From Gammaproteobacteria bacterium (lineage in GTDB: Bacteria; Pseudomonadota; Gammaproteobacteria; Xanthomonadales; SZUA-36), in contig JAJRYF010000060.1 in NCBI GenBank assembly GCA_024275935.1, positions 1-36,031 on the forward strand: DNA of 36,031 bases, given 5' to 3'. A program made the translations under genes and the position numbers. How positions within the stretch are numbered: position 1 is the stretch's first letter; each line of letters starts with the position of its first letter. The notes beneath the pieces are model-generated. The model worked only from the letters and a program-made list of their open reading frames with translations, searched no databases and was not told the DNA's origin. Below are positions 1 through 8,945 of the stretch, piece after piece.

Positions 1-599
1 TCTTATTGCCTTTAGTTATGCCTGGCATGGCGATGCCGACCAGGCATTCAAATGGCTGGATACTGCCTTTGAGCAGAAAGATGGATATTTGGTGCAACTG
101 GTTTTCAATCCGTGGCTTAGCTCGCTGCATAGTGACCCCCGTTGGGAAAAAATGATCGAGCGAATGGGCTTGCAGCGCTACTGGGATAAATTACAGGCTC
201 GACGGGCACAGATGACACCACAAACAGCCGAGCAAAAAATAGATCCGGACCATGTTCCTGTGCTACCAGAAAAAATGTCAATTGCCGTTTCACCCCTTGC
301 CACCCGCAGCAATCAACAGGACGATCTGTACTTCACAGATGGCATCCACGGCGATTTAGTAACGAAGTTGGTCGGAATTGAGGATCTGAAAGTTTTATCC
401 CGTAGCTCGTGATGAGTTATCGCGGCAGCGCCAAGCAGATTCCTGAAATTGCGCGGGAACTGGGCGTGTCCACCATCCTCGAAGGTGGCATACAACGGGC
501 CGGCAAGCGCAATTAATCGATGTGGCCACCGATGAGCGCTTTAATGAGTTGATCCAGCCGCAAGGCGTCATAAGCAGCGCGCCCGCGCAGCAAGAGTGA
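1..599 (+). pseudogene. Decayed TPR / TolB-like (FlgO-type) domain gene remnant
   Basis: The frame open from base 2 to the stop at 410-412 begins upstream of the window. Its first part reads like the C-terminal TPR end of the TolB-domain/TPR proteins often coupled to CadC-type or adenylate cyclase domains (AYAWHGDADQAFKWLD, then FNPWLSSLHSDPRW). It then passes through a linker into a TolB-like start (MSIAVSPLATRSN, YFTDGIHGDLV, LKVLSRSS). At 410 one base appears to be missing. The homology resumes in another frame from 412 (MSYRGSAKQIPEIARELGV, ILEGGIQRAGKR), stops at 514-516, and resumes in a third frame from 510 (QLIDVATDER) to the stop at 597-599. Normal family order is TolB domain before TPRs, so this is probably a fusion of two paralogues followed by decay. 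No function is expected. Confidence 0.7.
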
Positions 600-827
600 G
601 ATGGATCATAAGTCTCTTACGCGAACTCAAATGATGTAATGTTTTTCGGGTTGTTGTTGTCTGCCTGTTGATATTTAGGTTATGATTTATATCATGGCTC
701 ACTTGAAGCTGTTATGGGAGATGTGGCCCATTCCATTAGTAGCGGCCTCTCTTCAAAATATAAATGATAATGAGGCAGCTTCTGAAGGAGCTGCACTTAC
801 CATACTAAGCTGGCCGTGGAGAAAAGC
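600..827 (+). other. Intergenic stretch with possible promoter and a 45-codon ORF
   Basis: No recognisable gene is present. A possible promoter is TTGTCT at 657-662, an 18-base spacer and TATGAT at 681-686. A 45-codon ORF starts at ATG 694 and ends at TGA 829-831, overlapping the next gene's ATG (828) as ATGA. Its product starts MAHLKLLWEM and ends SWPWRKA. It resembles nothing I know and may be chance or a degraded fragment. Confidence 0.3.
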
Positions 828-1118
828 ATGATAGCGAAAAGCATAAATATATTTCGCAATAAAGTGGTGCTGATAATAGCCCTGTTACTAGGGTTCAGTT
901 ATTCTGCTCAAGCCCAATTCGCAAGCCCGTTACAGTTATCAGATATAAATGGTAGCAATGGTTTTGTGATTAACGGGGAAAGCGCAGCTGACAGATCAGG
1001 ATATTCAGTCAGCTCAGCAGGTGATGTTAATGCTGATGGGATTGGTGATATATTGATAGGGGCTTATTCAAGGCTAAACAATAACAATAACAAACTATCA
1101 GAAGCCTTCACGAAGTAG
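828..1118 (+). pseudogene. Truncated FG-GAP repeat (integrin alpha-like) secreted protein
   Basis: The product is 96 residues with a clear signal peptide (basic start, hydrophobic core, then SYSAQAQ near residue 30). One FG-GAP unit follows: NGFVINGESAADRSGYSVSS, then the calcium-loop pattern DVNADGIGD, then ILIGAY. Full-length proteins of this family carry many such repeats and run to several hundred residues. Here the homology ends right after the first repeat and the frame closes in an Asn-rich tail (NNNNN). The ATG at 828 is chosen over an upstream GTG at 816 because GGAG sits 6 bases before it. It is most likely the 5' stump of a larger gene cut by a deletion. A short expressed secreted peptide is possible but less likely. 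Confidence 0.65.
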
Positions 1119-1337
1119 AGAAGTGGCTGGCTGGAGTGCGGCTTGCCAGCCGCAATATTATTACCAGGAACAGTCATTCAACTGTACTCAGCCACCAATC
1201 CCCACAGCACCAACATACTTGCGCCATCTATCAACATCTTGTGCCTGAATCCAGGCAACTACCCAATATAGGGTGTTTATTTCGCATATTTCTGCTATCA
1301 GACCTTAAATCAACAGGGGTTTTGTCGCCAATTCAGC
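1119..1337. other. Non-coding stretch before the dcw promoter
   Basis: I see no convincing gene. A 7-base inverted repeat GGCTGGC (1125-1131) / GCCAGCC (1145-1151) could form a hairpin, but it has no T-run. A 79-codon open frame at 1136-1375 runs through the mraZ promoter and has no protein-like composition. The stretch is probably the breakpoint where the FG-GAP gene was lost. Confidence 0.4.
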
Positions 1338-1366
1338 TTGACTTTATGCCGTTCTGGGATTATTGT
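1338..1366 (+). promoter_or_regulatory. Predicted sigma70 promoter of the dcw cluster
   Basis: TTGACT (1338-1343), a 17-base spacer and TATTGT (1361-1366) match a sigma70 promoter. It lies about 50 bases before mraZ and is the best promoter-like match upstream of the cluster. The spacer contains a TGGGA box and transcription would start next to three more boxes, so MraZ binding here should block it. Confidence 0.6.
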
Positions 1367-1400
1367 GCAGTTTAGTGGGAAAAAGTGGATAAATCTGGAA
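1355..1400 (+). promoter_or_regulatory. Predicted MraZ operator (TGGGN-type boxes)
   Basis: Boxes TGGGA (1376-1380), TGGAT (1386-1390) and TGGAA (1396-1400) are separated by exactly five bases each, giving a 10-base period on one face of the helix. A further TGGGA lies 21 bases upstream at 1355-1359. MraZ of E. coli is known to bind repeated TGGGN pentamers with 5-base spacers upstream of its own gene, so autoregulation of the cluster is expected. Confidence 0.65.
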
Positions 1401-1416
1401 TAGTAGGGCATAAAGA

Positions 1417-1869
1417 GTGTTTTTTGGTGAAACTGCAATAACGCTGGATGGCAAAGGACGAATGGCGATACCTATGCGCTATCGTGAGGAGCTTGGCGTG
1501 GGCGGTAATCCGGCACTGGTATTGACCTATAGCCCATTTGATAGTGGTGCACTCTGGTTATACCCGGAAGATGAGTGGAAGACGGTTCGCGACTCGGTAA
1601 TGGCTTTAAGTACCTTTGATCCTGGTCACCGTAGTTTACAGCGGCGTCTGGTAGGTAGCGCCACACCAGTTGAGCCGGATGCCAATGGGCGCTTGCTTTT
1701 ACCGCAAACATTAAGGCAGGTTGCCGGTTTGGAAAAGCGTGCTGTTTTTATGGGCATGGGCAGCCACTTTGAAATATGGAATGAAACCGTACTTACCCAA
1801 AAACGCGCAGAAGAAGAAACAGCCTTGGGTGGGCAAGCTTCAGAGGATATGGCGAAGCTGGTGTTATAG
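1417..1869 (+). CDS. mraZ: Transcriptional regulator MraZ
   Basis: First gene of the dcw cluster: a DNA-binding protein of the AbrB-like double-barrel fold that forms a ring and represses the cluster. The 150-residue product has the family's two repeated halves. The first begins FFGETAITLDGKGRMAIP, followed by RYREEL. The second has DANGRLLLPQTLRQVAGLEK, then FEIWNE. Length matches the E. coli protein (about 152). The start is GTG at 1417, because it gives the exact family N-terminus (MF.GE). It is followed after 8 bases by rsmH. The TGGGN boxes just upstream support autoregulation. Confidence 0.95.
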   Translation: MFFGETAITLDGKGRMAIPMRYREELGVGGNPALVLTYSPFDSGALWLYPEDEWKTVRDSVMALSTFDPGHRSLQRRLVGSATPVEPDANGRLLLPQTLRQVAGLEKRAVFMGMGSHFEIWNETVLTQKRAEEETALGGQASEDMAKLVL

Positions 1870-1877
1870 GAATAGAT

Positions 1878-2819
1878 GTGTCGACAGTAACAAAGGCAAC
1901 ACTCAGTCACAAACCTGTGATGTTGAATGAGGTACTGCAGGCATTAGCAATAAAGCCCGATGGCATCTATATGGATGGCACATTTGGCAGAGGTGGACAC
2001 GGCCGTGGGTTATTAGCACGGCTAGGAGAGCAGGGACGCTTATTTGCTCTGGACAAAGACCCTGAGGCAATAGCCGCAGGTGAGAGTTTAGCTGAAGCAG
2101 ATCAGCGCTTCAGCATAATTCAGAGTAGCTTTGCAGATATGGATCAGCTGCAAAGTTTGCAGGTAGTACAGGGATTTGATGGAATTATGCTCGATTTGGG
2201 CGTTTCATCACCGCAACTGGACGACCCGCAACGAGGTTTTAGCTTTCGGGCTGAAGGTCCATTGGATATGAGAATGAACCCAGCACAGGGTATATCGGCA
2301 GCTGATTGGCTGCGCGATGCAAGTGAAAACGAAATTACTCGTGTGTTAAGGAAGTTCGGAGAGGAGCGCAAAGCGCGCATAATAGCGAGAAGCATAGTGA
2401 CAAGCCGGCAGCAGCAGCCTATAACTACGACGGCTCAATTAGCTCAGCTGATTGATTCGACTATAGGTCGCCGCCAGGATAAAAAACATCCGGCAACTAA
2501 AAGCTTCCAGGCAATACGTATATTTATCAACAATGAGTTGGCCGATTTGGCCACAGGACTCGTTACGATCATCCAAAACCTGCGACCTGGTGGCAGGCTG
2601 GCTGTGATCAGCTTCCACTCACTGGAAGATCGTATCGTGAAGCGGACATTTAGAGAAGCCGCTCAGGCGGGTCCGTTTAACCGGAAGCTGCCCCCGGCAC
2701 CTGGTGCCAGGGCAGTCCTCCGGCTTGTTGGTAAAGCCCAATTCCCCTCCGAAGAAGAAATCAATCTTAATCCGCGTTCCCGCAGTGCAGTGCTGCGAGT
2801 AGCGGAAAAACTTTGTTGA
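1878..2819 (+). CDS. rsmH: 16S rRNA (cytosine(1402)-N4)-methyltransferase RsmH
   Basis: Also known as MraW. It methylates N4 of C1402 in the 16S rRNA decoding centre using S-adenosylmethionine. The 313-residue product has the usual N-terminus (HKPVMLNEVLQAL), the SAM-binding loop DGTFGRGGHGRGLL (about residues 33-46), the LDLGVSSPQLDDPQRGFSF signature and the C-terminal block ISFHSLEDRIVKRTF. Length agrees with the family. Translation starts at GTG 1878. The stop overlaps the ftsL ATG by one base (TGATG), pointing to coupled translation. Confidence 0.96.
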   Translation: MSTVTKATLSHKPVMLNEVLQALAIKPDGIYMDGTFGRGGHGRGLLARLGEQGRLFALDKDPEAIAAGESLAEADQRFSIIQSSFADMDQLQSLQVVQGFDGIMLDLGVSSPQLDDPQRGFSFRAEGPLDMRMNPAQGISAADWLRDASENEITRVLRKFGEERKARIIARSIVTSRQQQPITTTAQLAQLIDSTIGRRQDKKHPATKSFQAIRIFINNELADLATGLVTIIQNLRPGGRLAVISFHSLEDRIVKRTFREAAQAGPFNRKLPPAPGARAVLRLVGKAQFPSEEEINLNPRSRSAVLRVAEKLC

Positions 2820-3085
2820 TGACCCGCGCGGTCGTTGCCTTGTTGCTGTTACTGGCAGTTGTAGCCAGTGCCTTGCTGGTGGTTGACTCCCGCCATCAGG
2901 CGCGCCAGTTATTTTTGCAACTGGAAAGCCTGGCAGCGCAGCGGGATGAAGCTAATAGTGAGTGGTCGCGCTTGCAACTGGAGCAGGCAACTCTTGGTGA
3001 TGCAGGGCGCGTAGAAAAGATTGCCGACGATCAACTGGGTATGCAAAGCCCGGATGAAATTAAAATTTTAATAGTGAATTTATGA
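2819..3085 (+). CDS. ftsL: Cell division protein FtsL
   Basis: Small bitopic inner-membrane divisome protein that forms the FtsQ-FtsL-FtsB complex through its periplasmic coiled coil. The 88-residue product has a very short cytoplasmic tail, a transmembrane segment (residues about 4-22, rich in L, V and A) and a heptad-like region, ending near the typical ADDQLGMQ motif. An alternative TTG start two codons upstream exists. ATG 2819 is chosen because it overlaps the rsmH stop. The cytoplasmic tail is shorter than in E. coli. The stop overlaps ftsI as ATGA. Confidence 0.92.
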   Translation: MTRAVVALLLLLAVVASALLVVDSRHQARQLFLQLESLAAQRDEANSEWSRLQLEQATLGDAGRVEKIADDQLGMQSPDEIKILIVNL

Positions 3086-4815
3086 AAAAGCAGGCCGCCA
3101 AAAACAGCGATAAGCAAGCTCAAAGAGCTGGCAGGCGGCTGTATGCAATGTTGGCAATTTTCTTGCTTTCAACCATTGGCCTGGCGACCCGGGCAGTTAC
3201 TTTGCAGGTCGTAGATACTGAGTTTTTGCAAAATCAGGGTGAAGCCAGGCATTTGCGTGAAATTAAAATTCCGGCAACTCGAGGGGTTATTTATGACCGT
3301 AACGGGGTGCCATTGGCGGTCAGTACTCCGGTTGAGTCGGTGTGGGTACATCCCGAGCAGTTACTTGAAGACAGGTCCAATATCGATAGTTTGAGCGCCT
3401 TGCTGGGTCTGGATGCAGATGAAATTGAACGCAAGTTAACCAGGAGAATGGATAAAGAGTTTGTCTGGTTACAGCGACGCTTGCCGCCTGCGGATGCTGA
3501 AAAGATTCGTGCCCTTGAGTTACCTGGGGTGTTTTTACAGCGCGAGTACCGCCGCTTTTATCCATCTAGTGAAGTCAGTGCACATGTGTTGGGTTTTACT
3601 AATATTGATGATATCGGGCAAGAAGGATTAGAGCTGGCATATAACGACTGGCTACAGGGCGTGCCTGGTAAAAAACGGGTTATCAAAGATCGCCGCGGTC
3701 GCATAGTTGAGGATGTGGATTTAATCCGCCCGGCACAACCTGGCCGCAGCCTGACTATTAGCCTGGATCATCGGCTCCAGTATTTAGCTTATCGTGAGTT
3801 GATGCGCACCATGCAGGAGCATAAGGCAGGTTCTGGTACCGTGGTGTTGCTGGATGTAGTAACTTCTGAAATATTGGCAATGGTCAACAGCCCTAGCTAC
3901 AATCCAAACCAATCGGGGCGTAGAGGTTCTGATGCACTGCGTAATCGGGCGGTAACTGATGTAGTAGAGCCCGGCTCGGTAATGAAACCATTTACCGTAG
4001 CGGCAGCCCTTGAAACTGGGCAGTATCAACCAGATTCACCAGTAGATACCAGTCCGGGAACTATCGAGATATCCGGGCATACAATTAGTGATACACATGA
4101 TTATGGGCTTCTAGATGTTACTAGCGTAATTACCAAATCCAGCAATGTGGGTGTTTCTAAAATGGCTCTATCCATGGAAGCGGAGCACCTCTGGGGTAGC
4201 CTTAGTAGGTTTGGTTTTGGCAAAGTAACCGGATCAACTTTCCCCGGTGAGTCAGCTGGGGTGCTGCGAAATTTTCAACGCTGGCATAAAGTCGAGCAGG
4301 CTACGATCTCTTATGGCTATGGAATCTCTACCACAGCGCTACAACTAGCCCAGGGATTTGCTGCGCTGGCGAATGATGGCCGTATGCGTGCGCCGAGTTT
4401 TATAAAGTCAGCCAATAATCCGGCATCATCAGTAGTTGACCCGGCAATTGCTGCCCAAGTACGCCAGATGATGTTAACTGTCACTGGGCCTGACGGAACC
4501 GGTAAGAAGGCGCGAATTAAAAACTATCAAGTTGCGGGTAAAACCGGGACCTCAAGAAAAGCCAGTGCGGCCGGCTATGATGAGCGTTATGTGTCATCTT
4601 TTGTTGGCTATGCGCCTGCAAGTGATCCACAAATGGTAGCAGTGGTGATAATTAATGACCCGCAAGGGGATAGTTATTACGGGGGCACAGTTGCCGGTCC
4701 ACTATTCTCTCGGGTGATGGCAGGTGCTTTAAGGCTGTTAGATATTCCGCCAGATGATTTTAAAGCGCAGTTAGTGACTAATACTCATTCATCGGGGGTG
4801 GCAGATGCCCCGTAA
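3082..4815 (+). CDS. ftsI: Peptidoglycan D,D-transpeptidase FtsI (PBP3)
   Basis: Class B penicillin-binding protein that cross-links septal peptidoglycan together with the FtsW glycosyltransferase. The 577-residue product has one N-terminal transmembrane helix (about 20-40), a pedestal domain with the RGVIYDRNG motif and a transpeptidase domain. The penicillin-binding motifs are all present: S299-VM-K302 with the nucleophile Ser299, S353-S354-N355 and K487-T-G489. Length is as in E. coli (588). It overlaps ftsL by 4 bases and murE by 11, so the genes are tightly coupled. Confidence 0.97.
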   Translation: MKKQAAKNSDKQAQRAGRRLYAMLAIFLLSTIGLATRAVTLQVVDTEFLQNQGEARHLREIKIPATRGVIYDRNGVPLAVSTPVESVWVHPEQLLEDRSNIDSLSALLGLDADEIERKLTRRMDKEFVWLQRRLPPADAEKIRALELPGVFLQREYRRFYPSSEVSAHVLGFTNIDDIGQEGLELAYNDWLQGVPGKKRVIKDRRGRIVEDVDLIRPAQPGRSLTISLDHRLQYLAYRELMRTMQEHKAGSGTVVLLDVVTSEILAMVNSPSYNPNQSGRRGSDALRNRAVTDVVEPGSVMKPFTVAAALETGQYQPDSPVDTSPGTIEISGHTISDTHDYGLLDVTSVITKSSNVGVSKMALSMEAEHLWGSLSRFGFGKVTGSTFPGESAGVLRNFQRWHKVEQATISYGYGISTTALQLAQGFAALANDGRMRAPSFIKSANNPASSVVDPAIAAQVRQMMLTVTGPDGTGKKARIKNYQVAGKTGTSRKASAAGYDERYVSSFVGYAPASDPQMVAVVIINDPQGDSYYGGTVAGPLFSRVMAGALRLLDIPPDDFKAQLVTNTHSSGVADAP

Positions 4816-6307
4816 CTTAAATGAAATATTTACCGCCTGGGGAGCTTCTTTGGAAGAGGGAGCAGTTGCGAATTTGCTAGTAAATGACTTGCAGTGCGAT
4901 TCCCGTAGAGTCCAGCCAGGTGATGCTTTTGTGGCACTAGCTGGCAATCAGGTAGATGGCCTTGAGTTTGCTGCTAAGGCAATTAGTCAGGGTGCGGTGG
5001 CGGTTCTTTACGATCCCGCTGGGCGTGCTAATACACAGCAATTGCCCACAGAATATATTGCCATTCCTGAGCTTGAGCAGCGCTTGGGTGAACTGGCTTC
5101 GCGTTTTTATGGTGCGCCTGATGATGATATGCAGTTGGTGGCGGTTACCGGCACCAATGGTAAAACTTCGGTGGCGCATTTTATTGCCCAGGTCTGGCAA
5201 CAATGGCAGGGTCATGCGGGTTTTATCGGTACTCTAGGTGCTGGTCCTCTAAATGCACTCAAAGATACCGGCTTAACTACCCCGGATGTATTGCAAACTT
5301 ATGCCGAGCTTGCCCGGCTGCGGGCAGCTGAGGTTAACTTGGTGGCGATGGAAGTGTCCTCCCATGCATTGGTTCAGGGGCGAGTGGATTTGTTGGCTTT
5401 CGATATTGGTGTATTTACTAATCTTAGCCACGACCACCTTGATTATCACGGCGATATGCAGGCTTATGCGGACGCCAAGTGGCAGTTGTTTAGCCAACAT
5501 AAACCGCGTTTTGCCGTGCTTAATATTGCCGACCCGGTAGGTAGGCAGTGGCAGCTAGATTTAGATTCGAAGATTGAAACCATCAGCTATTGCGCTGTTG
5601 CCACTGATAAACCTACAGATGTGAGCGCTGCAGAGATTGAGTTTACTCCGAATGGAATCAGCTTCAGGCTAAATACCCCGTGGGGTAGCGGTAAAATCAA
5701 CTGTGGCTTGCTGGGGCGCTTTAATTTGGATAATTTATTGGCTGTTGCAGCCAGTTTTGGTCTGCTGGGTATGCCTTTTAGTGAGCTGTGCCAAGCCTTG
5801 GAGCTGGTGCAGTCGGTGCCTGGGAGAATGCAGAAAATTCACGCAGATCAAGTCCAGCCTGTAGTCATAGTTGATTATGCCCATACACCAGCTGCGTTGG
5901 AGCAAGCCCTTCAAAGCTTGCGGGCGCATACTGATGGTTTGCTATTTTGCATTTTCGGATGTGGCGGTGAGCGCGACCAGAATAAGCGCCCGCTGATGGC
6001 TGCTGTGGTAGAAAAATTTGCCGATCGAGCGTACCTGACCTCAGACAACCCCCGCGGGGAAGATCCACTCACAATTATTAATCAAGTCAGTGCTGGTTTT
6101 GCATTACCGGAGAAGGCGGTTATCGAGCCAGACCGTTCGGCAGCGATTCGGATGGCTATATATGCCGCTGGCAGCAAAGACACTGTACTGATTGCTGGTA
6201 AGGGACATGAAAATTACCAGCAGATTGGGGAGCTAAAATTACCATTTGATGATAGCACCGAGGCCCGTCTGGCTTTAGGTCGCATTTCTCACCGGGTAGC
6301 GAGATGA
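4805..6307 (+). CDS. murE: UDP-MurNAc-L-Ala-D-Glu:meso-diaminopimelate ligase MurE
   Basis: Cytoplasmic ATP-dependent ligase that adds the third residue to the peptidoglycan stem peptide. The 500-residue product has the Mur ligase order: N-terminal UDP-binding domain (CDSRRVQPGDAFVAL), central ATPase with P-loop GTNGKTS (116-122), and C-terminal domain. The D414-N-P-R417 motif is the known marker for meso-diaminopimelate rather than lysine, so the cell wall should be the usual A2pm type. After it comes an unusually long gap of about 145 bases before murF. Confidence 0.96.
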   Translation: MPRNLNEIFTAWGASLEEGAVANLLVNDLQCDSRRVQPGDAFVALAGNQVDGLEFAAKAISQGAVAVLYDPAGRANTQQLPTEYIAIPELEQRLGELASRFYGAPDDDMQLVAVTGTNGKTSVAHFIAQVWQQWQGHAGFIGTLGAGPLNALKDTGLTTPDVLQTYAELARLRAAEVNLVAMEVSSHALVQGRVDLLAFDIGVFTNLSHDHLDYHGDMQAYADAKWQLFSQHKPRFAVLNIADPVGRQWQLDLDSKIETISYCAVATDKPTDVSAAEIEFTPNGISFRLNTPWGSGKINCGLLGRFNLDNLLAVAASFGLLGMPFSELCQALELVQSVPGRMQKIHADQVQPVVIVDYAHTPAALEQALQSLRAHTDGLLFCIFGCGGERDQNKRPLMAAVVEKFADRAYLTSDNPRGEDPLTIINQVSAGFALPEKAVIEPDRSAAIRMAIYAAGSKDTVLIAGKGHENYQQIGELKLPFDDSTEARLALGRISHRVAR

Positions 6308-6317
6308 TTGCGCCGGG

Positions 6318-6400
6318 CTTTGGATTTACAAAGGGTTTTGCGAAGGAGTGTAATAACAGGGCGTATTGCCGACTAAGTAAAAGCCTTTGTAGATTCAAAG
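6318..6400. repeat. Imperfect 22-base inverted repeat between murE and murF
   Basis: Arms at 6318-6339 and 6379-6400 pair over 22 positions with about three mismatches. The cores are CTTTGGATTTACAAAGG and CCTTTGTAGATTCAAAG. The 39-base centre has no ORF. In RNA this would be a long hairpin before the murF leader. There is no T-run, so it is not a classical terminator. It may be a processing or attenuation element, or a small palindromic mobile repeat. Confidence 0.6.
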
Positions 6401-6452
6401 AACAAGCGAGGACTCGTCAATCCGGCGAGAAATGCGGGCTAGGGGTGGCAGC

Positions 6453-7859
6453 ATGATTCAGATGAACCTAGAGCAGGCCGCTAAAATTCTTGATGCGAAG
6501 TTATTATTGCGCGATGGGGCGTCTGCCAACCAGGAATTCATTGGGGTTTGCATAGATTCGCGCACGCTAGAGCAAGGTCAACTGTTTGCAGCTCTCAAGG
6601 GTGAGCATAGCGATGGCCATGACTTCGCTGATATGGCTGCAGCAAAAGGTGCTGGCGCGGCGTTAGTTACACGGGAAGTGCAAGGTTTGCAGGCCCAGCT
6701 TCTAGTTGATGATGTTCAGCTAGCGTTAGCTCGACTGGCAACTGAGTGGTTAAACAGCTTGCGCCGAAATTCTACCGCTGGCAGTTTAACCGTGGTTGCG
6801 CTTACCGGAAGCAATGGAAAAACTACAGTCAAGGAGATGTTGGCCAGCGTGCTCTCGCAACAACACCAGGTGTTAGCTACAAGTGGCAACTTTAATAATG
6901 AGTTGGGTTTGCCATTAACTATTTTTAAGTTGAGTGAGGAGCACGAGTACGCGGTACTTGAGCTTGGTGCCAACAAAGCAGGTGATATTCAATATCTTGG
7001 TGATATTTGCAACCCTGATATTGCCTTGATTAACAACATCGGCCCGGCTCACTTGCAAGGCTTTGGTGATTTACAAGGAGTGGCGCGGGCGAAAGGCGAG
7101 ATCTATTCAAGTTTGATTGCCGGTGGTACCGCGGTTATTAATAACGATGAGCCCTGGATGGATATCTGGGAAGCGCAGATAGGAGCTAGCCAGACTAAAA
7201 CTTTCGGGCTTACTCCAGAAGCTGATATAAGCGCCAATATAGATGCAACTGAATTTAATATCCATACCTCGGGCGGGGTGATCAGCACTATCAAGCTACC
7301 GCTGCCCGGGCAGCATAACCGCCTCAATGCGCTTGCCGCTACTGCAGTGCTTGAGGTGCTTGAAATTCCCCCGGAGGCAATCAAGACAGGCCTGGAGCAA
7401 GTTAGCCCGGTAACCGGGAGGCTAAATATAGCGCGTTCTGGTGGTGGCTGGCAGGTGGTGGATGATACTTATAACGCTAACCCAGCCTCTTTGTATGCCG
7501 GCCTGGCAGTTATTGCAGATATTTTGGATGCCGGGGAAGAAGGCTGGCTGGTACTCGGTGATATGGCAGAGCTTGGTCCTACCAGCGTCAAATTGCATAA
7601 AGAAATGGGTGCGGCAGCATCAGCCCTTGGAATTAAAAGACTATTTGCTGTTGGTGACCTCGCCAGTAGTAGTGCTGAAGGCTTTGGTAGCGGCGGCAGT
7701 CATTACCCGGATCAAACGACTTTGATTCAGGCCGTATTGTCTGAGATTACTGCTCAGGTGACCTGTTTAGTAAAGGGTTCGCGCAGTATGGGCATGGAAA
7801 CTGTGGCTGCAGCTTTGTTGGAAAATAAAAATTCAAGTCAGCATAGGGAGGTCGGCTAA
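6453..7859 (+). CDS. murF: UDP-MurNAc-tripeptide:D-Ala-D-Ala ligase MurF
   Basis: Adds the D-Ala-D-Ala dipeptide made by Ddl to complete the UDP-MurNAc-pentapeptide. The product is 468 residues from ATG 6453. The P-loop is GSNGKTT (119-125), followed by the Mur ligase blocks [19 protein letters not shown], the [12 protein letters not shown] segment, and the C-terminal [13 protein letters not shown] and VLGDMAELG. An in-frame ATG at 6432 would add seven residues, but AGGGGTGG lies just before 6453 and the family N-terminus starts there. The stop overlaps mraY (TAATG). Confidence 0.96.
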   Translation: MIQMNLEQAAKILDAKLLLRDGASANQEFIGVCIDSRTLEQGQLFAALKGEHSDGHDFADMAAAKGAGAALVTREVQGLQAQLLVDDVQLALARLATEWLNSLRRNSTAGSLTVVALTGSNGKTTVKEMLASVLSQQHQVLATSGNFNNELGLPLTIFKLSEEHEYAVLELGANKAGDIQYLGDICNPDIALINNIGPAHLQGFGDLQGVARAKGEIYSSLIAGGTAVINNDEPWMDIWEAQIGASQTKTFGLTPEADISANIDATEFNIHTSGGVISTIKLPLPGQHNRLNALAATAVLEVLEIPPEAIKTGLEQVSPVTGRLNIARSGGGWQVVDDTYNANPASLYAGLAVIADILDAGEEGWLVLGDMAELGPTSVKLHKEMGAAASALGIKRLFAVGDLASSSAEGFGSGGSHYPDQTTLIQAVLSEITAQVTCLVKGSRSMGMETVAAALLENKNSSQHREVG

Positions 7860-8944
7860 TGTTACTTTGGTTGAGTCAATGGTTAAGTGCATTTAACCCA
7901 GATTTCAGTGTGTTCTCCTATATCACCTTGCGCAGTATTCTAAGTGCCCTAACGGCGCTAGCAATATCACTGATTATTGGGCCTGGATTTATTCGGCGCA
8001 TGAGCCGTACCCAGGGTGGCCAGCCAATCCGCCGTGATGGGCCGGAATCGCATTTTGTCAAAGCCGGTACGCCGACTATGGGCGGTGCTTTGATCCTGTT
8101 GGCGGTGGTGTTGTCTACCCTGCTTTGGGGCGACTTGGGTAATCGTTTTGTCTGGCTGGTGGTGATTGTAACCTTGGCCTTTGGAGTGATTGGCTGGGTT
8201 GATGATTACAAGAAAATTGTTAAGCAGAACCCCAATGGAATGGCCTCACGCTGGAAATATTTATGGCAGTCAGTAATTGGCTTTGCTGCAGCTATATTTC
8301 TAGTGTACACATCTGATAACTCGGTAACCACCGAGGTGATAGTACCGTTCTTCAAAGGTATTGTGATTCCGCTGAGCGGTGGTATGTTTGTGCTGTTTGC
8401 CTATTTTGTGATTGTAGGCTCATCTAATGCGGTGAACCTAACCGATGGGCTCGATGGCTTGGCGATAATGCCGACGGTGCTAATCGCCGGAGCGCTGGGA
8501 ATATATTCTTATGTCGCCGGGCATTCAGTGTTTTCCGAATACCTGTCTATGCCGCATGTACCCGGAGCCGGTGAGTTAGCGGTTTTCTGTGGTGCATTGG
8601 CGGGCGCCGGACTTGGGTTTCTTTGGTTCAACACCTACCCAGCGCAAGTATTTATGGGCGATATTGGGGCGCTGGCAATGGGTGCTGCAATAGGGTTGGT
8701 GGCAGTTATTGTGCGTCAGGAGCTGGTGTTCTTTATTATGGCCGGGGTGTTTGTAATGGAAACCGTTTCGGTGATTATGCAGGTGGTTTCTTTCAAGCTG
8801 ACCGGTAAGCGAATTTTCCGGATGGCCCCAATCCACCATCACTTTGAATTAAAAGGCTGGCCTGAGCCACGGGTTATTGTACGCTTCTGGATTATCTCGG
8901 TAATTCTGGTTTTAATCGGCCTTGCGGCCCTGAAGATTCGCTAA
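7859..8944 (+). CDS. mraY: Phospho-MurNAc-pentapeptide transferase MraY
   Basis: Inner-membrane enzyme that transfers phospho-MurNAc-pentapeptide to undecaprenyl phosphate to make lipid I. The 361-residue product has about ten transmembrane segments and the family signatures: GTPTMGG near the N-terminus, VDDYKK (catalytic aspartates), [21 protein letters not shown] and the [11 protein letters not shown] segment near the C-terminus. Length equals the E. coli protein (360). It sits between murF and ftsW as in other gammaproteobacterial dcw clusters. Confidence 0.97.
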   Translation: MLLWLSQWLSAFNPDFSVFSYITLRSILSALTALAISLIIGPGFIRRMSRTQGGQPIRRDGPESHFVKAGTPTMGGALILLAVVLSTLLWGDLGNRFVWLVVIVTLAFGVIGWVDDYKKIVKQNPNGMASRWKYLWQSVIGFAAAIFLVYTSDNSVTTEVIVPFFKGIVIPLSGGMFVLFAYFVIVGSSNAVNLTDGLDGLAIMPTVLIAGALGIYSYVAGHSVFSEYLSMPHVPGAGELAVFCGALAGAGLGFLWFNTYPAQVFMGDIGALAMGAAIGLVAVIVRQELVFFIMAGVFVMETVSVIMQVVSFKLTGKRIFRMAPIHHHFELKGWPEPRVIVRFWIISVILVLIGLAALKIR

Positions 8945-8945
8945 T

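Noticed and set aside
1136-1375. A 79-codon open frame before mraZ
   Set aside because: It crosses the mraZ promoter and operator, has no ribosome site and a His/Gln/Ser-rich composition typical of non-coding sequence.
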